Positions 1 through 9,300 of a DNA stretch of 64,000 bases are shown piece after piece. Each line of letters opens with the position of its first letter. The first letter of the stretch is position 1. Location: contig CALPYF020000011.1 in assembly GCA_943327755.2 (NCBI GenBank), forward strand, positions 1 through 64,000, in the 5' to 3' direction. The notes under the pieces are model-generated. The model saw only the letters and a program-made list of their open reading frames with translations, did not search any database and was not told the DNA's origin. This DNA comes from Deinococcus hopiensis KR-140. GTDB taxonomy: Bacteria > Deinococcota > Deinococci > Deinococcales > Deinococcaceae. Position numbers and translations under genes: made by a program.

Positions 1-11
1 ACGGGAATGAA

Positions 12-29
12 CGCCCACCCTGGTGGGCG
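12..29. repeat. Small perfect hairpin at window edge
   Basis: CGCCCACC and GGTGGGCG form a perfect 8-bp stem with a 2-nt loop. No clear T-run follows on either strand, so it is only a possible terminator. Apart from this and the inverted repeat at 150-188, nothing recognisable lies in positions 1-193. Confidence 0.4.
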
Positions 30-149
30 ACGGGCAATACGGGCATCGGGGCGTATCATCAGTGCGTCGGGAAGAGGGAGTTGGCTGCATACCACTCCAT
101 CTTCCCGATCTCGTTGCTCATCACTCCACGCTGTCCTGTGGTTCTACTC

Positions 150-188
150 ACTCGGATTGAACGGCTTTATAAGCCATTCAATCGGAGT
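150..188 (-). terminator. Long inverted repeat downstream of ilvE
   Basis: Two 18-nt arms (150-167 and 171-188) are complementary with two mismatches and a 3-nt loop. The element starts 5 nt after the ilvE stop on the minus strand, so it could end that transcript. There is no strong T-run, and it could equally be a copy of a dispersed palindrome. Confidence 0.45.
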
Positions 189-193
189 CCGTG

Positions 194-1234
194 TTACACC
201 TTGACGATCCAGCCCTCGGGCGCCTCGCGATCGCCGGACTGGATGCCGACCAGTTCGTCGTACAGGCGGCGGGTGACCGGGCCGACCTCGGTCTCGCTGT
301 GGAACACGTGGAAGGTGTCGCCGTGCTGGATGCCGCCGATGGGCGTGATGACGGCCGCCGTGCCGCACGCGCCGGCCTCGGCGTACTCGTCCAGACGGTC
401 GATGTACACGTCCCCCTCGACGACGTTCAGGCCCAGGCGGTGCTCGGCCAGATGCAGCAGGCTGTACTTCGTGATGCTGGGCAGGATGCTGGGCGACTTG
501 GGCGTGATGAACGTCTGGCCGTCCTTGGTGATGGCGAAGAAGTTCGCCGCGCCGACCTCCTCGATCTTCGTGTGGGTCGCCGGGTCGAGGTAGATCGCGT
601 CCGCGAACTTGCGGTCCTTGGCCTGCGCGCCGGGCATCAGGCTCGCGGCGTAGTTCCCGCCGACCTTTGCGGCCCCGGTACCGTGCGGCGCGGCGCGGTC
701 GTACTCACTGGTCATGAAGTTGTGCGGCGTCAGGCCCCCCTTGAAGTACGCGCCCACGGGTATGCAGAACACGCCGAAGATGAACTCCGGGGCGCTGCGC
801 ACGCCGATGTTGTCGCCGACGCCGATCACGTAGGGGCGCAGGTACAGCGCGCCGCCGCTGCCGTAGGGGGGCAGCCAGCGCTCGTTGGCCTGCACGACCT
901 GACGGCACGCCTCGATGAACTGCTCGGTGCTGACCTCGGGCATCAGGAGGCGGCGGCAGCTGGCCTGCATGCGCGCCGCGTTCTGATCCGGGCGGAAGAG
1001 GTTGATGCTGCCGTCCGCCGCGCGGTACGCCTTGAGGCCCTCGAAGCACTGCTGACCGTAGTGCAGCGCCGTTGACCCCTCGCTGATGTGCAGCACGTTG
1101 TCCAGCGTCAGCGTCCCGGCGTCCCACGCGCCGTCCCGCCAGTGCGACAGGTAGCGCTCGTCGGTGCGGACGTAACTGAATCCCAGCGTGTTCCAGTCGA
1201 GATCCACGGGCGGGCGGGCAGTCTGGGTGCTCAT
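194..1234 (-). CDS. ilvE: Branched-chain amino acid aminotransferase
   Basis: The 346-residue product is a fold-type IV PLP aminotransferase that interconverts Leu, Ile and Val with their 2-oxo acids using glutamate/2-oxoglutarate. Seen: the early motif QCFEGLKAYR (about 62-71), the PLP lysine in GTGAAKVGGNY (K190) and the family signature around IEEVGAANFF. Length is normal for eukaryote-like IlvE. The start at MSTQTARPPV is chosen over an upstream in-frame ATG because homology begins here and a CACAAT box lies 7 nt before it, fitting a leaderless mRNA. It stands alone, followed by an inverted repeat. Confidence 0.93.
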   Translation of the reverse strand: MSTQTARPPVDLDWNTLGFSYVRTDERYLSHWRDGAWDAGTLTLDNVLHISEGSTALHYGQQCFEGLKAYRAADGSINLFRPDQNAARMQASCRRLLMPEVSTEQFIEACRQVVQANERWLPPYGSGGALYLRPYVIGVGDNIGVRSAPEFIFGVFCIPVGAYFKGGLTPHNFMTSEYDRAAPHGTGAAKVGGNYAASLMPGAQAKDRKFADAIYLDPATHTKIEEVGAANFFAITKDGQTFITPKSPSILPSITKYSLLHLAEHRLGLNVVEGDVYIDRLDEYAEAGACGTAAVITPIGGIQHGDTFHVFHSETEVGPVTRRLYDELVGIQSGDREAPEGWIVKV

Positions 1235-1300
1235 GACGCCCATTGTGGCGCACCCCGCCCGGGGGGGGTCAAGACTGCCGGACATGCCCCCACGGCACCC

Positions 1301-1909
1301 CTACAGTTCCACCGGCCCGTGCGGCGTGTCCAGCGTGGCGCGCAGCTCGACCTGCGGGGCCTCCACGACCTCCACCTCACCGTGGAAACGCAGGGCGTCC
1401 AGTGCCGCGCGCAGCCCGTCCGGTTCGGGCGAACCCAGCCGCAGGCCCGCCAGGCGCACTCCCACGTCCGGCAGGCGCGTAGGCGGCGGCGGCGTCAACC
1501 AGTGAATCAGGGACGGCGCGGCCCCACCACCGGGCAGTGAACCGTCCGGCGGAACAGTCAGCACCCAGCGGTTCTCCCCGCGCGACAGCGGCAGCGCGTC
1601 CGGCCCGGCTGGCACCTGCGCCACCTGCGCCACCCAGTGCACCAGCGCCGGGCCGTGCGCCAGCCGCTCCTGCATGCCCGGCGTGTCCAGCGCGAACCAG
1701 CGCGCCCGCGCGGGCGGCGGCGCGGCCGGGTTCACGGCGATCACCTCCAGGTACGCGTCCGGCCCCAGCGACAGCAGCAGGTTATGCGTCCCGAACAGCT
1801 CGTGCTCCCCGCCCGGCTGGAGCGGCACGCGCAGGCGACCCTCCAGCCACTCCCGCCCCTCGGCCAGTGAACGGGCCGCCACCACCAGATGATCCAGACG
1901 CACCGACAT
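1301..1909 (-). CDS. VOC/glyoxalase-like domain protein
   Basis: The product has 202 residues. The start MSVRLDHLVVAARSL is typical of the glyoxalase/bleomycin-resistance (VOC) fold, in particular the Glyoxalase_3-like family: an N-terminal DHLVVAA strand, then a GTHNLLLSLG segment and DAYLEVIAV, which carry the usual metal-site region (H near residue 6, E in YLEVIAV). The substrate is unknown. An upstream in-frame ATG was rejected because its extra residues look unlike the family. No operon partner is evident. Confidence 0.75.
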   Translation of the reverse strand: MSVRLDHLVVAARSLAEGREWLEGRLRVPLQPGGEHELFGTHNLLLSLGPDAYLEVIAVNPAAPPPARARWFALDTPGMQERLAHGPALVHWVAQVAQVPAGPDALPLSRGENRWVLTVPPDGSLPGGGAAPSLIHWLTPPPPTRLPDVGVRLAGLRLGSPEPDGLRAALDALRFHGEVEVVEAPQVELRATLDTPHGPVEL

Positions 1910-1929
1910 GCCCGCCAGCCTACCCGACC

Positions 1930-2406
1930 TCAGCGGCGACTGATGGAACCAATGGCCACCGTTGCACTTCCCTTCGGCGTCCACGCCACCCTGTAAAAGA
2001 CACCCGATACTGGCGCGTCCCCCGACACATACTGCATCACGTTCAGCGTGCCCAGATCACCCGCCGCGCCCGTCACGTTCAGGTCGCCACGCATGTCGTA
2101 CTTGGGAGGAAGCGGCGTGTACTGCACGAACATATCCGCGTTCCCCTTCACCGTTCCGTTCACCGTGACCGCCTGACCGTTCAGCGTCCCGCTGCCGGTC
2201 ACGGTGAACTGACGCGCGTCCACGTACGTCGCCGTGAAGTTCAGGTCCAGCGGCACCTCTGCCGTCTCCGCTGATGCCCGGACGCTGCCCACCCAGTGTC
2301 CCGAGAGCATCCGGGGGTCCTTGCCGACACTGATCGTCGGCGGCGTCTCCCCGCACGCCGCGAGAAGGACGCCCAGACCCGCCACCACCGTCATCACGCG
2401 TTTCAT
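1930..2406 (-). CDS. Predicted lipoprotein of unknown function
   Basis: The product has 158 residues with a type II signal peptide: MKRVMTVVAGLGVLLAAC, lipobox LLAAC with the lipidated Cys at about 18. The rest is rich in Thr, Val and Gly with alternating strands, suggesting a small beta-rich domain anchored to a membrane. A TACGCT box lies 8 nt before the ATG. I do not recognise the family. Confidence 0.7.
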   Translation of the reverse strand: MKRVMTVVAGLGVLLAACGETPPTISVGKDPRMLSGHWVGSVRASAETAEVPLDLNFTATYVDARQFTVTGSGTLNGQAVTVNGTVKGNADMFVQYTPLPPKYDMRGDLNVTGAAGDLGTLNVMQYVSGDAPVSGVFYRVAWTPKGSATVAIGSISRR

Positions 2407-2460
2407 GAGCCCTCAGCGTAACGGGCATCAGCCACCCCGGCATGCAGAAGTGACCGGACC

Positions 2461-3726
2461 CTATCCCCCGCGTGGGCGGCTCATGCCGACCGGGTCGTTC
2501 AGGACGATCGCGGCTGCCTTCTCACCACTTTCCATCGCGCCCTGAATGCCGCTCATGGCGGTGACCTCGCTGGCGATGATCACGCCCGGCAGTGGCGTCG
2601 CGTGGCCGGGCAGCACGGCGGCGTACTCGGGCAGCTGCGGGTACTGCGCGTGCCGGATGCGTTCCACGAGTAGGGTGCGCAGCGCCTGCACCTGCGCCGG
2701 GGGGTACCAGCGACCCAGTTCGCCCCGCACTCGGGCGTCCAGCGCGTCGTCGTCCAGATCCGGTTCGCCCAGCACCGTCACGGTCAACAGGTGCCCGCCC
2801 GCCGGGGCGCGGCCCGGCACGGCGTTGCTCAGCCAGTGGGCGTTGTTGATGAACCCAGCCTCGGCGTTCAGCAGCAGCCGCGCCTCCCGGTCTATCTGCC
2901 CCGCACTCGCGTAGTGCAGGTACGTGCTGCTCACGCTGCCGCGCGCCACGTCCGCACCCGTCAGGCGGGCGGCGGTGCCCGGATCGGTCGCCACGATCAC
3001 CTGCCGCGCCTCGAGCTCCCCCGCCGCCGAGTGCACCGTCACGTGCCCCGCATGCGGCCTTAGCCGCTGAACCGGCACGTTCAGACTGACATCCAACCCC
3101 TCTGCCAGCTGCGCCGTCAACGCCCCCATGCCCGCGCGGGGCAGCGCCGCGCCGCCATCCATCAGCATCCGGAAGTAGTACCGGAACAGCCGCGCACTCG
3201 TGCCCAGCGTCCGGTCCAGGAAGATCCCCCCGAAGAACGGCCGGAAGAACGCATCCAGCGCTCCCTCACTGAACCCCTGCCTCCGCAGGTAGCCTTCCGT
3301 GAACTCGTCCGGCCCGCGCAGCAACTCGAACGGCGCAGGCGCACGCAATCGCAGCGCCAGCGCCGCCACCCGCGCCTTGTCCGCCACGCCCAGCGACCGT
3401 GCCGCCAGCGTCCCCGGCAGCGCCGCGAGATCCCCGAACGGACTGCCCAGCACCTCCCGCCGATCCCCCCGCACCACCACCGCGCCCGGCGGGATCGCCA
3501 CCAGATCCAGCGCCCCCAGGTTCACGTGCCGCCGCACCGCCGGATACGCCGGGAACAACACCTGATACCCCGCATCCAGCACGAACCCACCCACCACCCG
3601 CGACCGCACGCGCCCCCCCACCTCCGGCGCCGCCTCCAGCACCCGCACCCGCTCCCCCGCCCGCGACAGCACACGCGCCGCCGTCAGGCCCGCCAACCCC
3701 GCACCCACCACCACCACGTCATACAT
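2461..3726 (-). CDS. FAD-dependent amine oxidase/phytoene desaturase-like oxidoreductase
   Basis: The product has 421 residues. The N-terminus has the dinucleotide-binding GxGxxG (VVVGAGLAGLTAARVL), an acidic end of strand 2 (VLEAAPEVGGRVRS) and the GG motif of the flavin-containing amine oxidase/protoporphyrinogen oxidase/phytoene desaturase superfamily. A FFRPFFGGIFLD segment near residues 165-175 and a C-terminal IIASEVTAMSGIQGAMESGEKAA flavin-binding motif complete the fold. The substrate cannot be told from sequence; carotenoid or amine are options. A TAGCCT box ends 6 nt before the ATG, supporting this start and a leaderless mRNA. Confidence 0.82.
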   Translation of the reverse strand: MYDVVVVGAGLAGLTAARVLSRAGERVRVLEAAPEVGGRVRSRVVGGFVLDAGYQVLFPAYPAVRRHVNLGALDLVAIPPGAVVVRGDRREVLGSPFGDLAALPGTLAARSLGVADKARVAALALRLRAPAPFELLRGPDEFTEGYLRRQGFSEGALDAFFRPFFGGIFLDRTLGTSARLFRYYFRMLMDGGAALPRAGMGALTAQLAEGLDVSLNVPVQRLRPHAGHVTVHSAAGELEARQVIVATDPGTAARLTGADVARGSVSSTYLHYASAGQIDREARLLLNAEAGFINNAHWLSNAVPGRAPAGGHLLTVTVLGEPDLDDDALDARVRGELGRWYPPAQVQALRTLLVERIRHAQYPQLPEYAAVLPGHATPLPGVIIASEVTAMSGIQGAMESGEKAAAIVLNDPVGMSRPRGG

Positions 3727-3773
3727 GCGCGCAGGCTAACAAGCCCCCACCCACCGCAACTGAATCAATGGAC

Positions 3774-3842
3774 GGAAAGTGAAGGGGGAGTGGGGTGTGG
3801 GAAGTAGGAAGTGGGTTGTGGGGAATGGGTAGGTGGGTCTGT
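3774..3842. repeat. G-rich dispersed intergenic repeat, tail type
   Basis: The plus strand reads as runs of GGGAAGTAGGAAGTGGG and GTTGTGGGGAATGGG. This is the same vocabulary as positions 7365-7395 and the reverse complement of 24808-24836, which marks a dispersed repeat family rather than chance composition. Confidence 0.6.
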
Positions 3843-4103
3843 GAACTGTGAGGCACGGCGAGAGCGGGCGCGGGCCGCCACCCCCCACCCGGCCTCCCCC
3901 TCAAGGGGGGAGGAGAAAGGACAGAGTCGATCAGCTGCACGCGCCGACCCACCCGGCCAGCGGCCGCAGACCACCACCGGCCGTCGTGCGCGCAGCGCGC
4001 GGGCCTTGCGGGGGGCGGCAGCATGGCGTCGAGGCCGGACCCGTCACCGCCCGATAAACCTGCGCCGCACGAGTAGAAACTCTTGGCCGAGCGCAGCGAA
4101 AAG

Positions 4104-4128
4104 CCCCCCTGCCCTCTGGGCAGGGGGG
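4104..4128 (-). terminator. Intrinsic terminator after ctaG
   Basis: A perfect 11-bp stem (CCCCCCTGCCC with GGGCAGGGGGG) has a 3-nt loop and is followed on the minus strand by CTTTTCG. It lies 22 bp past the stop of the copper-delivery operon. Confidence 0.8.
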
Positions 4129-4150
4129 TTGGGGGGGTGGGTCACGCCGT

Positions 4151-4993
4151 TCAGCTTTCCGTGTCGGAGTCAGGCACGACGCGCGCGGGCGGCATGCCCT
4201 GCGTTTCGGACAGTTTGATCAGCCAGGCGAACAGCTGGATGAACGCGAGGGCCAGGGCGGGGAGTCCGGCGAGCATCATGATCCAGCCGCTGAGCTGCTG
4301 GTTCTGGAGGGGGGTGTAGTTCCAGAGGCACAGGGCGTTGACGTAGGGGGTGTAGAGGACGCGGGGGCTGTACAGCCAGACGCTGGCGACGGCCATCATG
4401 GGGAGGGCGGCGAGGAGGCCGAACCAGCCGCGTGAGCCGATGTCGGCGGGTTGCACGGTGGGGAGGGGGCGGAGGATGACGCTCCAGACGAGCAGGCTGC
4501 TCAGGAGGTACAGCCCCGGCAGGAGGGGGGCGGCGGTGTTGCTGACGACGCTGGCGTTGAAGCCGGCGGGAACGTTCCAGTAGATGATGACGGCCGTCCA
4601 GAGGGCCAGGGCGACCCAGGGGTCGAGGAGGAGGTTGAGGACCTTCCCGGGGCCGCGCCGGGGGTCGGGGCGCAGGCGGGGCAGGCCGAGCACGAGGAGG
4701 GGTGGGACGACCTCGGCGAGCACCATGAGGCGGGTCATGTAGAGGGCCATGCTGCTCTGGGTGAGGGTCGCGGCGCGGCTCTGGGTGGTGATGAGCAGCA
4801 GGAGGACGCCGAGGGTGAACAGGGCGGCTTTCCAGGCGGGCCAGTCCTGGCCGCGTCCTTCGCGGTGCGCGCGGACGTATCCCCAGGCGTACGCGGCGGC
4901 GAGGAGCAGGGTGGGGATCAGGAAGAGGAGGTCGGGGCTGGGGCTGAGGAGGTCGGCCAGGGTGGGGTTGAGCGTGGCGGGCGTGGCGCTCAT
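4151..4993 (-). CDS. ctaG: Cytochrome c oxidase assembly factor CtaG (caa3-type)
   Basis: The product is a polytopic membrane protein of 280 residues with about seven hydrophobic segments (for example LLFLIPTLLLAAAYAWGYV near 20-38) and the pattern of the Bacillus-type CtaG/caa3 assembly family: the MTRLMVLAEVVPPLLVLGLP helix and a WNVPAGFN turn. It is thought to help deliver copper to cytochrome oxidase. Its ATG overlaps the stop of the upstream sco gene (ATGA), so the two are translationally coupled. It is the last gene of the PCu(A)C-sco-ctaG operon. Confidence 0.87.
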   Translation of the reverse strand: MSATPATLNPTLADLLSPSPDLLFLIPTLLLAAAYAWGYVRAHREGRGQDWPAWKAALFTLGVLLLLITTQSRAATLTQSSMALYMTRLMVLAEVVPPLLVLGLPRLRPDPRRGPGKVLNLLLDPWVALALWTAVIIYWNVPAGFNASVVSNTAAPLLPGLYLLSSLLVWSVILRPLPTVQPADIGSRGWFGLLAALPMMAVASVWLYSPRVLYTPYVNALCLWNYTPLQNQQLSGWIMMLAGLPALALAFIQLFAWLIKLSETQGMPPARVVPDSDTES

Positions 4994-5673
4994 TGCGTCT
5001 CCATGACGTGTTGCAGGTCCGCCTGGACGCGGGCGACCTGGGGGAGCTGGGTGTAGTCCCACAGGACGCGCAGGTTGCCCTGGGCGTCGATGAGGTAGGT
5101 GGCGGTCGTGTGGTTCATCTGGTAGTCGGCGCCCTTCACGTCGGCCTTCTGGTAGCCGACGCCGTACGCCTGGGCGACTGTCGCCAGTTGCGGTTCGGGG
5201 ATGTGCACGCCGACGCCTTCCTTGCCGAAGTAGGAGGCGTACTCGTTGAGGCGTCCCGGGGTGTCGCGGGCGGGGTCGACGCTGACGAGCAGGATGCGGA
5301 AGCGGGCCTTCTGGTCGTCGGGGAGGGCGTCGCGGACCTTGTTCAGGTACGAGAGGGTCAGGGGGCAGATGCTGGCGCAGTGCGTGAACCCGAAGAACAC
5401 GGCGGTGACCTGTCCCTGCCCGGGCGTGAACGTGAAGGCGCGGGGCGGAGCGGTGGGGGTGTCGCTGACGGTGCCGGTGAAGCCCGTCGCGGCGGTGCCC
5501 TGCGGGTACGCGGTGCCGAAGAACGGGTAGGGGCTGCGCAGTCGCGCGGCGGCCCAGGCGCCCAGCAGGAGCAGGGTCACGGCGGCGACGGCCAGGATGG
5601 CGGACACGTACCAGGGCCGCGCGGGGGGCGCGCTGGTCGTGAGGTCCGGGCCGGGGGTGGGTTCGCTGGTCAT
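4990..5673 (-). CDS. SCO1/SenC copper chaperone-thioredoxin
   Basis: The product has 227 residues: an N-terminal membrane anchor (about 22-42) followed by a thioredoxin-fold SCO domain facing outward. The copper ligands are visible: the CASIC motif (C99, C103) and the distal histidine in MNHTTATYL (H188). SCO proteins reduce and/or metallate the CuA site of cytochrome oxidase. It sits between a PCu(A)C chaperone (13-bp gap upstream) and ctaG (4-bp overlap), which supports that role. Confidence 0.93.
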   Translation of the reverse strand: MTSEPTPGPDLTTSAPPARPWYVSAILAVAAVTLLLLGAWAAARLRSPYPFFGTAYPQGTAATGFTGTVSDTPTAPPRAFTFTPGQGQVTAVFFGFTHCASICPLTLSYLNKVRDALPDDQKARFRILLVSVDPARDTPGRLNEYASYFGKEGVGVHIPEPQLATVAQAYGVGYQKADVKGADYQMNHTTATYLIDAQGNLRVLWDYTQLPQVARVQADLQHVMETQ

Positions 5674-5686
5674 CAGGGGGTCACCG

Positions 5687-6196
5687 TCATGGTTTCATCA
5701 CGGGCGCCTGGATGGTCAGGGTGCGGCCCTCGGCGTCGGTCAGGGTGATGGGAATGGTCTGCCCGGGCTGGAGGGGTTCTTTCAGGTCCATGAGCATGAG
5801 GTGGTCGCCGGTGTCGCTGAGGGTCAGCGTGCCGCCCGCCGGGAGGGTGAGGGTATCGGTCATGCTCATGCCGGTCATGTTGTCCTGGGTGCGGGTGACC
5901 ATCAGCATGGCGTGCCCGGCGGCGGGGCTGCTCACGCCCGTGATGCGGACGTCCGCGTCCCAGGTGCTGCGGAGGGTGGCGAACACGCTCGTCTCGCGGA
6001 TGCCGGGGGGCACGGCGACCACGCGGGCGTCCGTGACGGTGGCCGGGAGGGTGCCGCTGGCCTGACTGGCCTGGGCGGGGGTCTGGGTCGCGGTGTCGCG
6101 GGGGCGCAGCAGGGCGGCGGCCAGCGCGGCGGCGAGGATCAGCAGCGCGGCGATCAGGAGGGGCCGGGCGGGTCCGGCGCGGCGGGTTGAGGTCAT
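5687..6196 (-). CDS. PCu(A)C periplasmic copper chaperone
   Basis: The product has 169 residues with an N-terminal hydrophobic anchor (about 13-30) and a PCu(A)C domain. The copper-binding pattern H(M)-x10-M-x21-HxM is present: H95/M97, M107 or M110, H132 and M134. It binds Cu(I) and passes it to SCO/CuA. The start has a good Shine-Dalgarno (AAGGAG, 5 nt before ATG). It heads the operon with sco and ctaG and diverges from a lacI-type gene over a 165-bp shared control region. Confidence 0.9.
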   Translation of the reverse strand: MTSTRRAGPARPLLIAALLILAAALAAALLRPRDTATQTPAQASQASGTLPATVTDARVVAVPPGIRETSVFATLRSTWDADVRITGVSSPAAGHAMLMVTRTQDNMTGMSMTDTLTLPAGGTLTLSDTGDHLMLMDLKEPLQPGQTIPITLTDAEGRTLTIQAPVMKP

Positions 6197-6319
6197 GGTC
6201 GCTCCTTCATGGCGGGGCGTGCCCGGCGCGGGCAGCCGTCAGGGTGCAGTGTAGGCGCGTGCCCGGGGGGGCATTGTCCCCGCCGCACCGCTGCGGGGCC
6301 AGCAGCCCTCATGACACGC

Positions 6320-6335
6320 TTGGAACCCGTTCCAA
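6320..6335. promoter_or_regulatory. LacI-family operator candidate
   Basis: A perfect 7-bp inverted repeat, TTGGAAC-CC-GTTCCAA, resembles LacI-family operators. It overlaps the -35 position relative to a TATCCT -10 box at 6344-6349 in front of the lacI-type gene, so it is well placed for autorepression. It might also touch the divergent copper operon. Confidence 0.65.
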
Positions 6336-6361
6336 AAAAGGCGTATCCTGAGTGCCAAATC

Positions 6362-7363
6362 ATGCGCAAACCCACCATTCAGGATGTAGCCCGGCACGCC
6401 GGGGTCGGGGTCGGCACCGTCTCGCGGGTGCTGAACAATCACGTGGCCGTCAAGGGCGCCACGCGCGAGAGCGTCCTCAAGGCCATCGCGGACCTGGAGT
6501 ACACCCCCAACCCGCACGCCCGGCGCATCGCGGGCGGCCGCAGCTACACCATCAGCGTCCTGCTGCCCGTCCTGACCACCGAATTCTACGTGCGCCTCCT
6601 CGACGGCCTGGAAACGGCGTTCCAGGAGGCGCGCTACGACGTGGCGATCTTCCCGCTGCTGGACCGCTCGCGCCTGGAACGCTACCTGGGCTCGCACACG
6701 CTGGCCTACCAGGCGGACGGGCTGGTCATGGCGACGTACAACCTCACGCAGATGTTCCACGAGCGGCGCCTGCGCACCCAGCAACCCACCGTGCTCGTGG
6801 ACGCCTTCGCGGACAACGTGGATTCCTCGTTCATGGACAACGTCGCGGGCGGGCGCATGGCGGGCGAGTACGCCGCGCAGTTCAGTGGCGACCTGTACGC
6901 CGTGTGGGTCGAGACCGAACTGGACCAGCTGTTCACCACCCGCGTGTTCGAGGACCGCCGCAGCGGCTTCATGAGTGCGCTGGACACCGCCGGGCGCACC
7001 ATCCGCGCCGAGTACACCAGTTCCTTCGATTCCCTCGCGGCGCGCAACACGGCCGCCACCGTCCTCAATCAGGCGCAGGAGGCCGGGCTGCCCTGCACCG
7101 TGTTCGCCTCGGCGGACATGCTCGCGGGCGCGCTGCTGGACGAGGTCCGCCTGCGCGGCCTGAAGATCGGGCAGGACGTGCGCGTGATCGGCTTCGACGA
7201 CCAGCCCTGGGCCGCCGAGCGCGGCCTGACCACCCTGCACCAGCCGGTCGAGAGCATGGGCTACGAGGCCGCGCAACTCCTGCTGTCGCGCCTGAACGGC
7301 TACAAGGGCCCCGCCCGCGCCCGCCGCTTCGAACCCCGCCTGATCATCCGCGGCAGCGCGTGA
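6362..7363 (+). CDS. LacI-family transcriptional regulator
   Basis: The product has 333 residues. An N-terminal LacI helix-turn-helix (TIQDVARHAGVGVGTVSRVL, residues 4-23) with hinge helix (about 45-58) is followed by a periplasmic-binding-protein-like effector domain. ATG at 6362 is chosen because the HTH begins four residues later; an earlier in-frame start would add residues not found in the family. The palindrome at 6320-6335 is a likely own operator. The effector is unknown: no sugar transport or catabolic genes lie next to it, so it may act in trans. Confidence 0.9.
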   Translation: MRKPTIQDVARHAGVGVGTVSRVLNNHVAVKGATRESVLKAIADLEYTPNPHARRIAGGRSYTISVLLPVLTTEFYVRLLDGLETAFQEARYDVAIFPLLDRSRLERYLGSHTLAYQADGLVMATYNLTQMFHERRLRTQQPTVLVDAFADNVDSSFMDNVAGGRMAGEYAAQFSGDLYAVWVETELDQLFTTRVFEDRRSGFMSALDTAGRTIRAEYTSSFDSLAARNTAATVLNQAQEAGLPCTVFASADMLAGALLDEVRLRGLKIGQDVRVIGFDDQPWAAERGLTTLHQPVESMGYEAAQLLLSRLNGYKGPARARRFEPRLIIRGSA

Positions 7364-7364
7364 G

Positions 7365-7452
7365 GGGTTGTGGGATGTAGGAAGTGGGTCGTGGGCGGTC
7401 GCCTGCGGCCCACTCGCCCTGTTTGAGCCATCCGCCATTCGCCATCCGCCAT
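7365..7452 (-). repeat. Composite intergenic repeat, reverse orientation
   Basis: Read on the minus strand: a head of heptamers GATGGCG, AATGGCG, GATGGCG (7428-7452), about 35 nt of unrelated sequence, then a tail of CCCACTTCCTACATCCCACAACCC type (7365-7395). The same head-spacer-tail order is found at 24730-24836 in the other orientation. It fills almost the whole lacI-trpS gap and starts 2 bp after the lacI stop. Confidence 0.65.
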
Positions 7453-7471
7453 GATCTAGAATCTCCGGGTT

Positions 7472-8470
<999 letters not shown>

Positions 8471-8480
8471 CCCACCTGCC

Positions 8481-9248
8481 GTGACTGCCGCGCCCGCGCT
8501 GCCCACTCCCACCCCGCCGCCCCCGGCCGGGGTGGGCTTCAGCGTGGCGCTCCCCGCGTTCAGCGGCACCCTGGCGGAACTGGCCTCCGCGCTGCGCACG
8601 GGCCGCGTCCAGCCGGGGGAGGTGCCCCTGCTGACCCTCACGCGCGACGTGCTCGCCTGGGCGCAGGCGGTCACCGGCGGCCCGCTGGAGGGCGCACACC
8701 CGGACCTGCTGCCCACCCTGGCGGCGGTCATCGCCCTGAAGGCCCGCCTGCTGCTGCCGCAACCCGAACCCGAGGAGCCGGAAGTGGGCGGCGACTGGTT
8801 CGAGCCGCTGGACGACGTGCTGGAAGGCGTGGAGGCCTTGGCGGAACTGGACGCGCTCGTGGGCTTCCTGGCCGCGCGCCGCCGCGAACGCGAGGGCCTG
8901 ATCCCCGCCCGCGCCGTGCCCGTGACCCTGCCGCGCCGCGAACGGCCCCGCAACCCGCAGGGCAGTCTCGCCAAACTCGTGAAGGCCGCGCAGAACGCCG
9001 TGCGGCAGGTCGAGGTGCCCCTCCTGGCCCGCGACCGCCTCTCGCTGGCCGACGCGCTGGGCGCGCTGCGCGCCTTCGGAAGGCGCCTGCGGACCTTCAC
9101 CTTCCGGGGCATTCCCGCGCAGGACTGGGGCGAACAGACCACCTACTTCGCCGCCCTGCTCGAAGGGGTGAAGGAAGGGAACTTCAGCGTCGAGCAGACC
9201 GACACGTACGGCGACATTCAGGTGCAGTCCCACCTGCCGCAGGACTGA
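8481..9248 (+). CDS. scpA: Segregation and condensation protein A
   Basis: The product has 255 residues and is a ScpA/kleisin-type subunit that bridges SMC heads with ScpB in chromosome condensation. Recognised from the FSVALPAFSGTLAELASALRTG N-terminus, the LLPTLAAVIALKARLLLPQPEPEEPE helix-acidic linker and the C-terminal winged-helix-like LLEGVKEGNFSVEQTDTYGDI. The start is GTG. No scpB lies in the window. It is probably translated from the trpS message (10-bp gap). Confidence 0.83.
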   Translation: MTAAPALPTPTPPPPAGVGFSVALPAFSGTLAELASALRTGRVQPGEVPLLTLTRDVLAWAQAVTGGPLEGAHPDLLPTLAAVIALKARLLLPQPEPEEPEVGGDWFEPLDDVLEGVEALAELDALVGFLAARRREREGLIPARAVPVTLPRRERPRNPQGSLAKLVKAAQNAVRQVEVPLLARDRLSLADALGALRAFGRRLRTFTFRGIPAQDWGEQTTYFAALLEGVKEGNFSVEQTDTYGDIQVQSHLPQD

Positions 9249-9262
9249 CCGCCAACGACACA

Positions 9263-9289
9263 GGGGAGAGGCCAGTGCGACCTCTCCCC
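9263..9289. terminator. Bidirectional terminator scpA / shikimate dehydrogenase
   Basis: A perfect 9-bp stem (GGGGAGAGG with CCTCTCCCC) has a 9-nt loop and lies between two convergent genes, 14 bp past the scpA stop and 12 bp past the other. Confidence 0.7.
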
Positions 9290-9300
9290 ACGCTTTGAGG

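Larger units (their letters stand above)
3727..4150. other. Gene-free 424-bp stretch with repeats
   Basis: No credible gene is seen. The stretch holds a G-rich low-complexity segment of GGGAAGTAGGAAGTGGG type (about 3774-3842), a short copy of a CTCCCCCTCAAGGGGGGAG palindrome (about 3893-3912) and a strong terminator hairpin (4104-4128). Similar segments recur elsewhere in the window, so it looks like a stack of dispersed intergenic repeats. Confidence 0.7.

Noticed and set aside
191..1075. Open frames opposite ilvE and opposite other GC-rich genes
   Set aside because: They lack recognisable domains, and their third-position base use fits the opposite strand gene.
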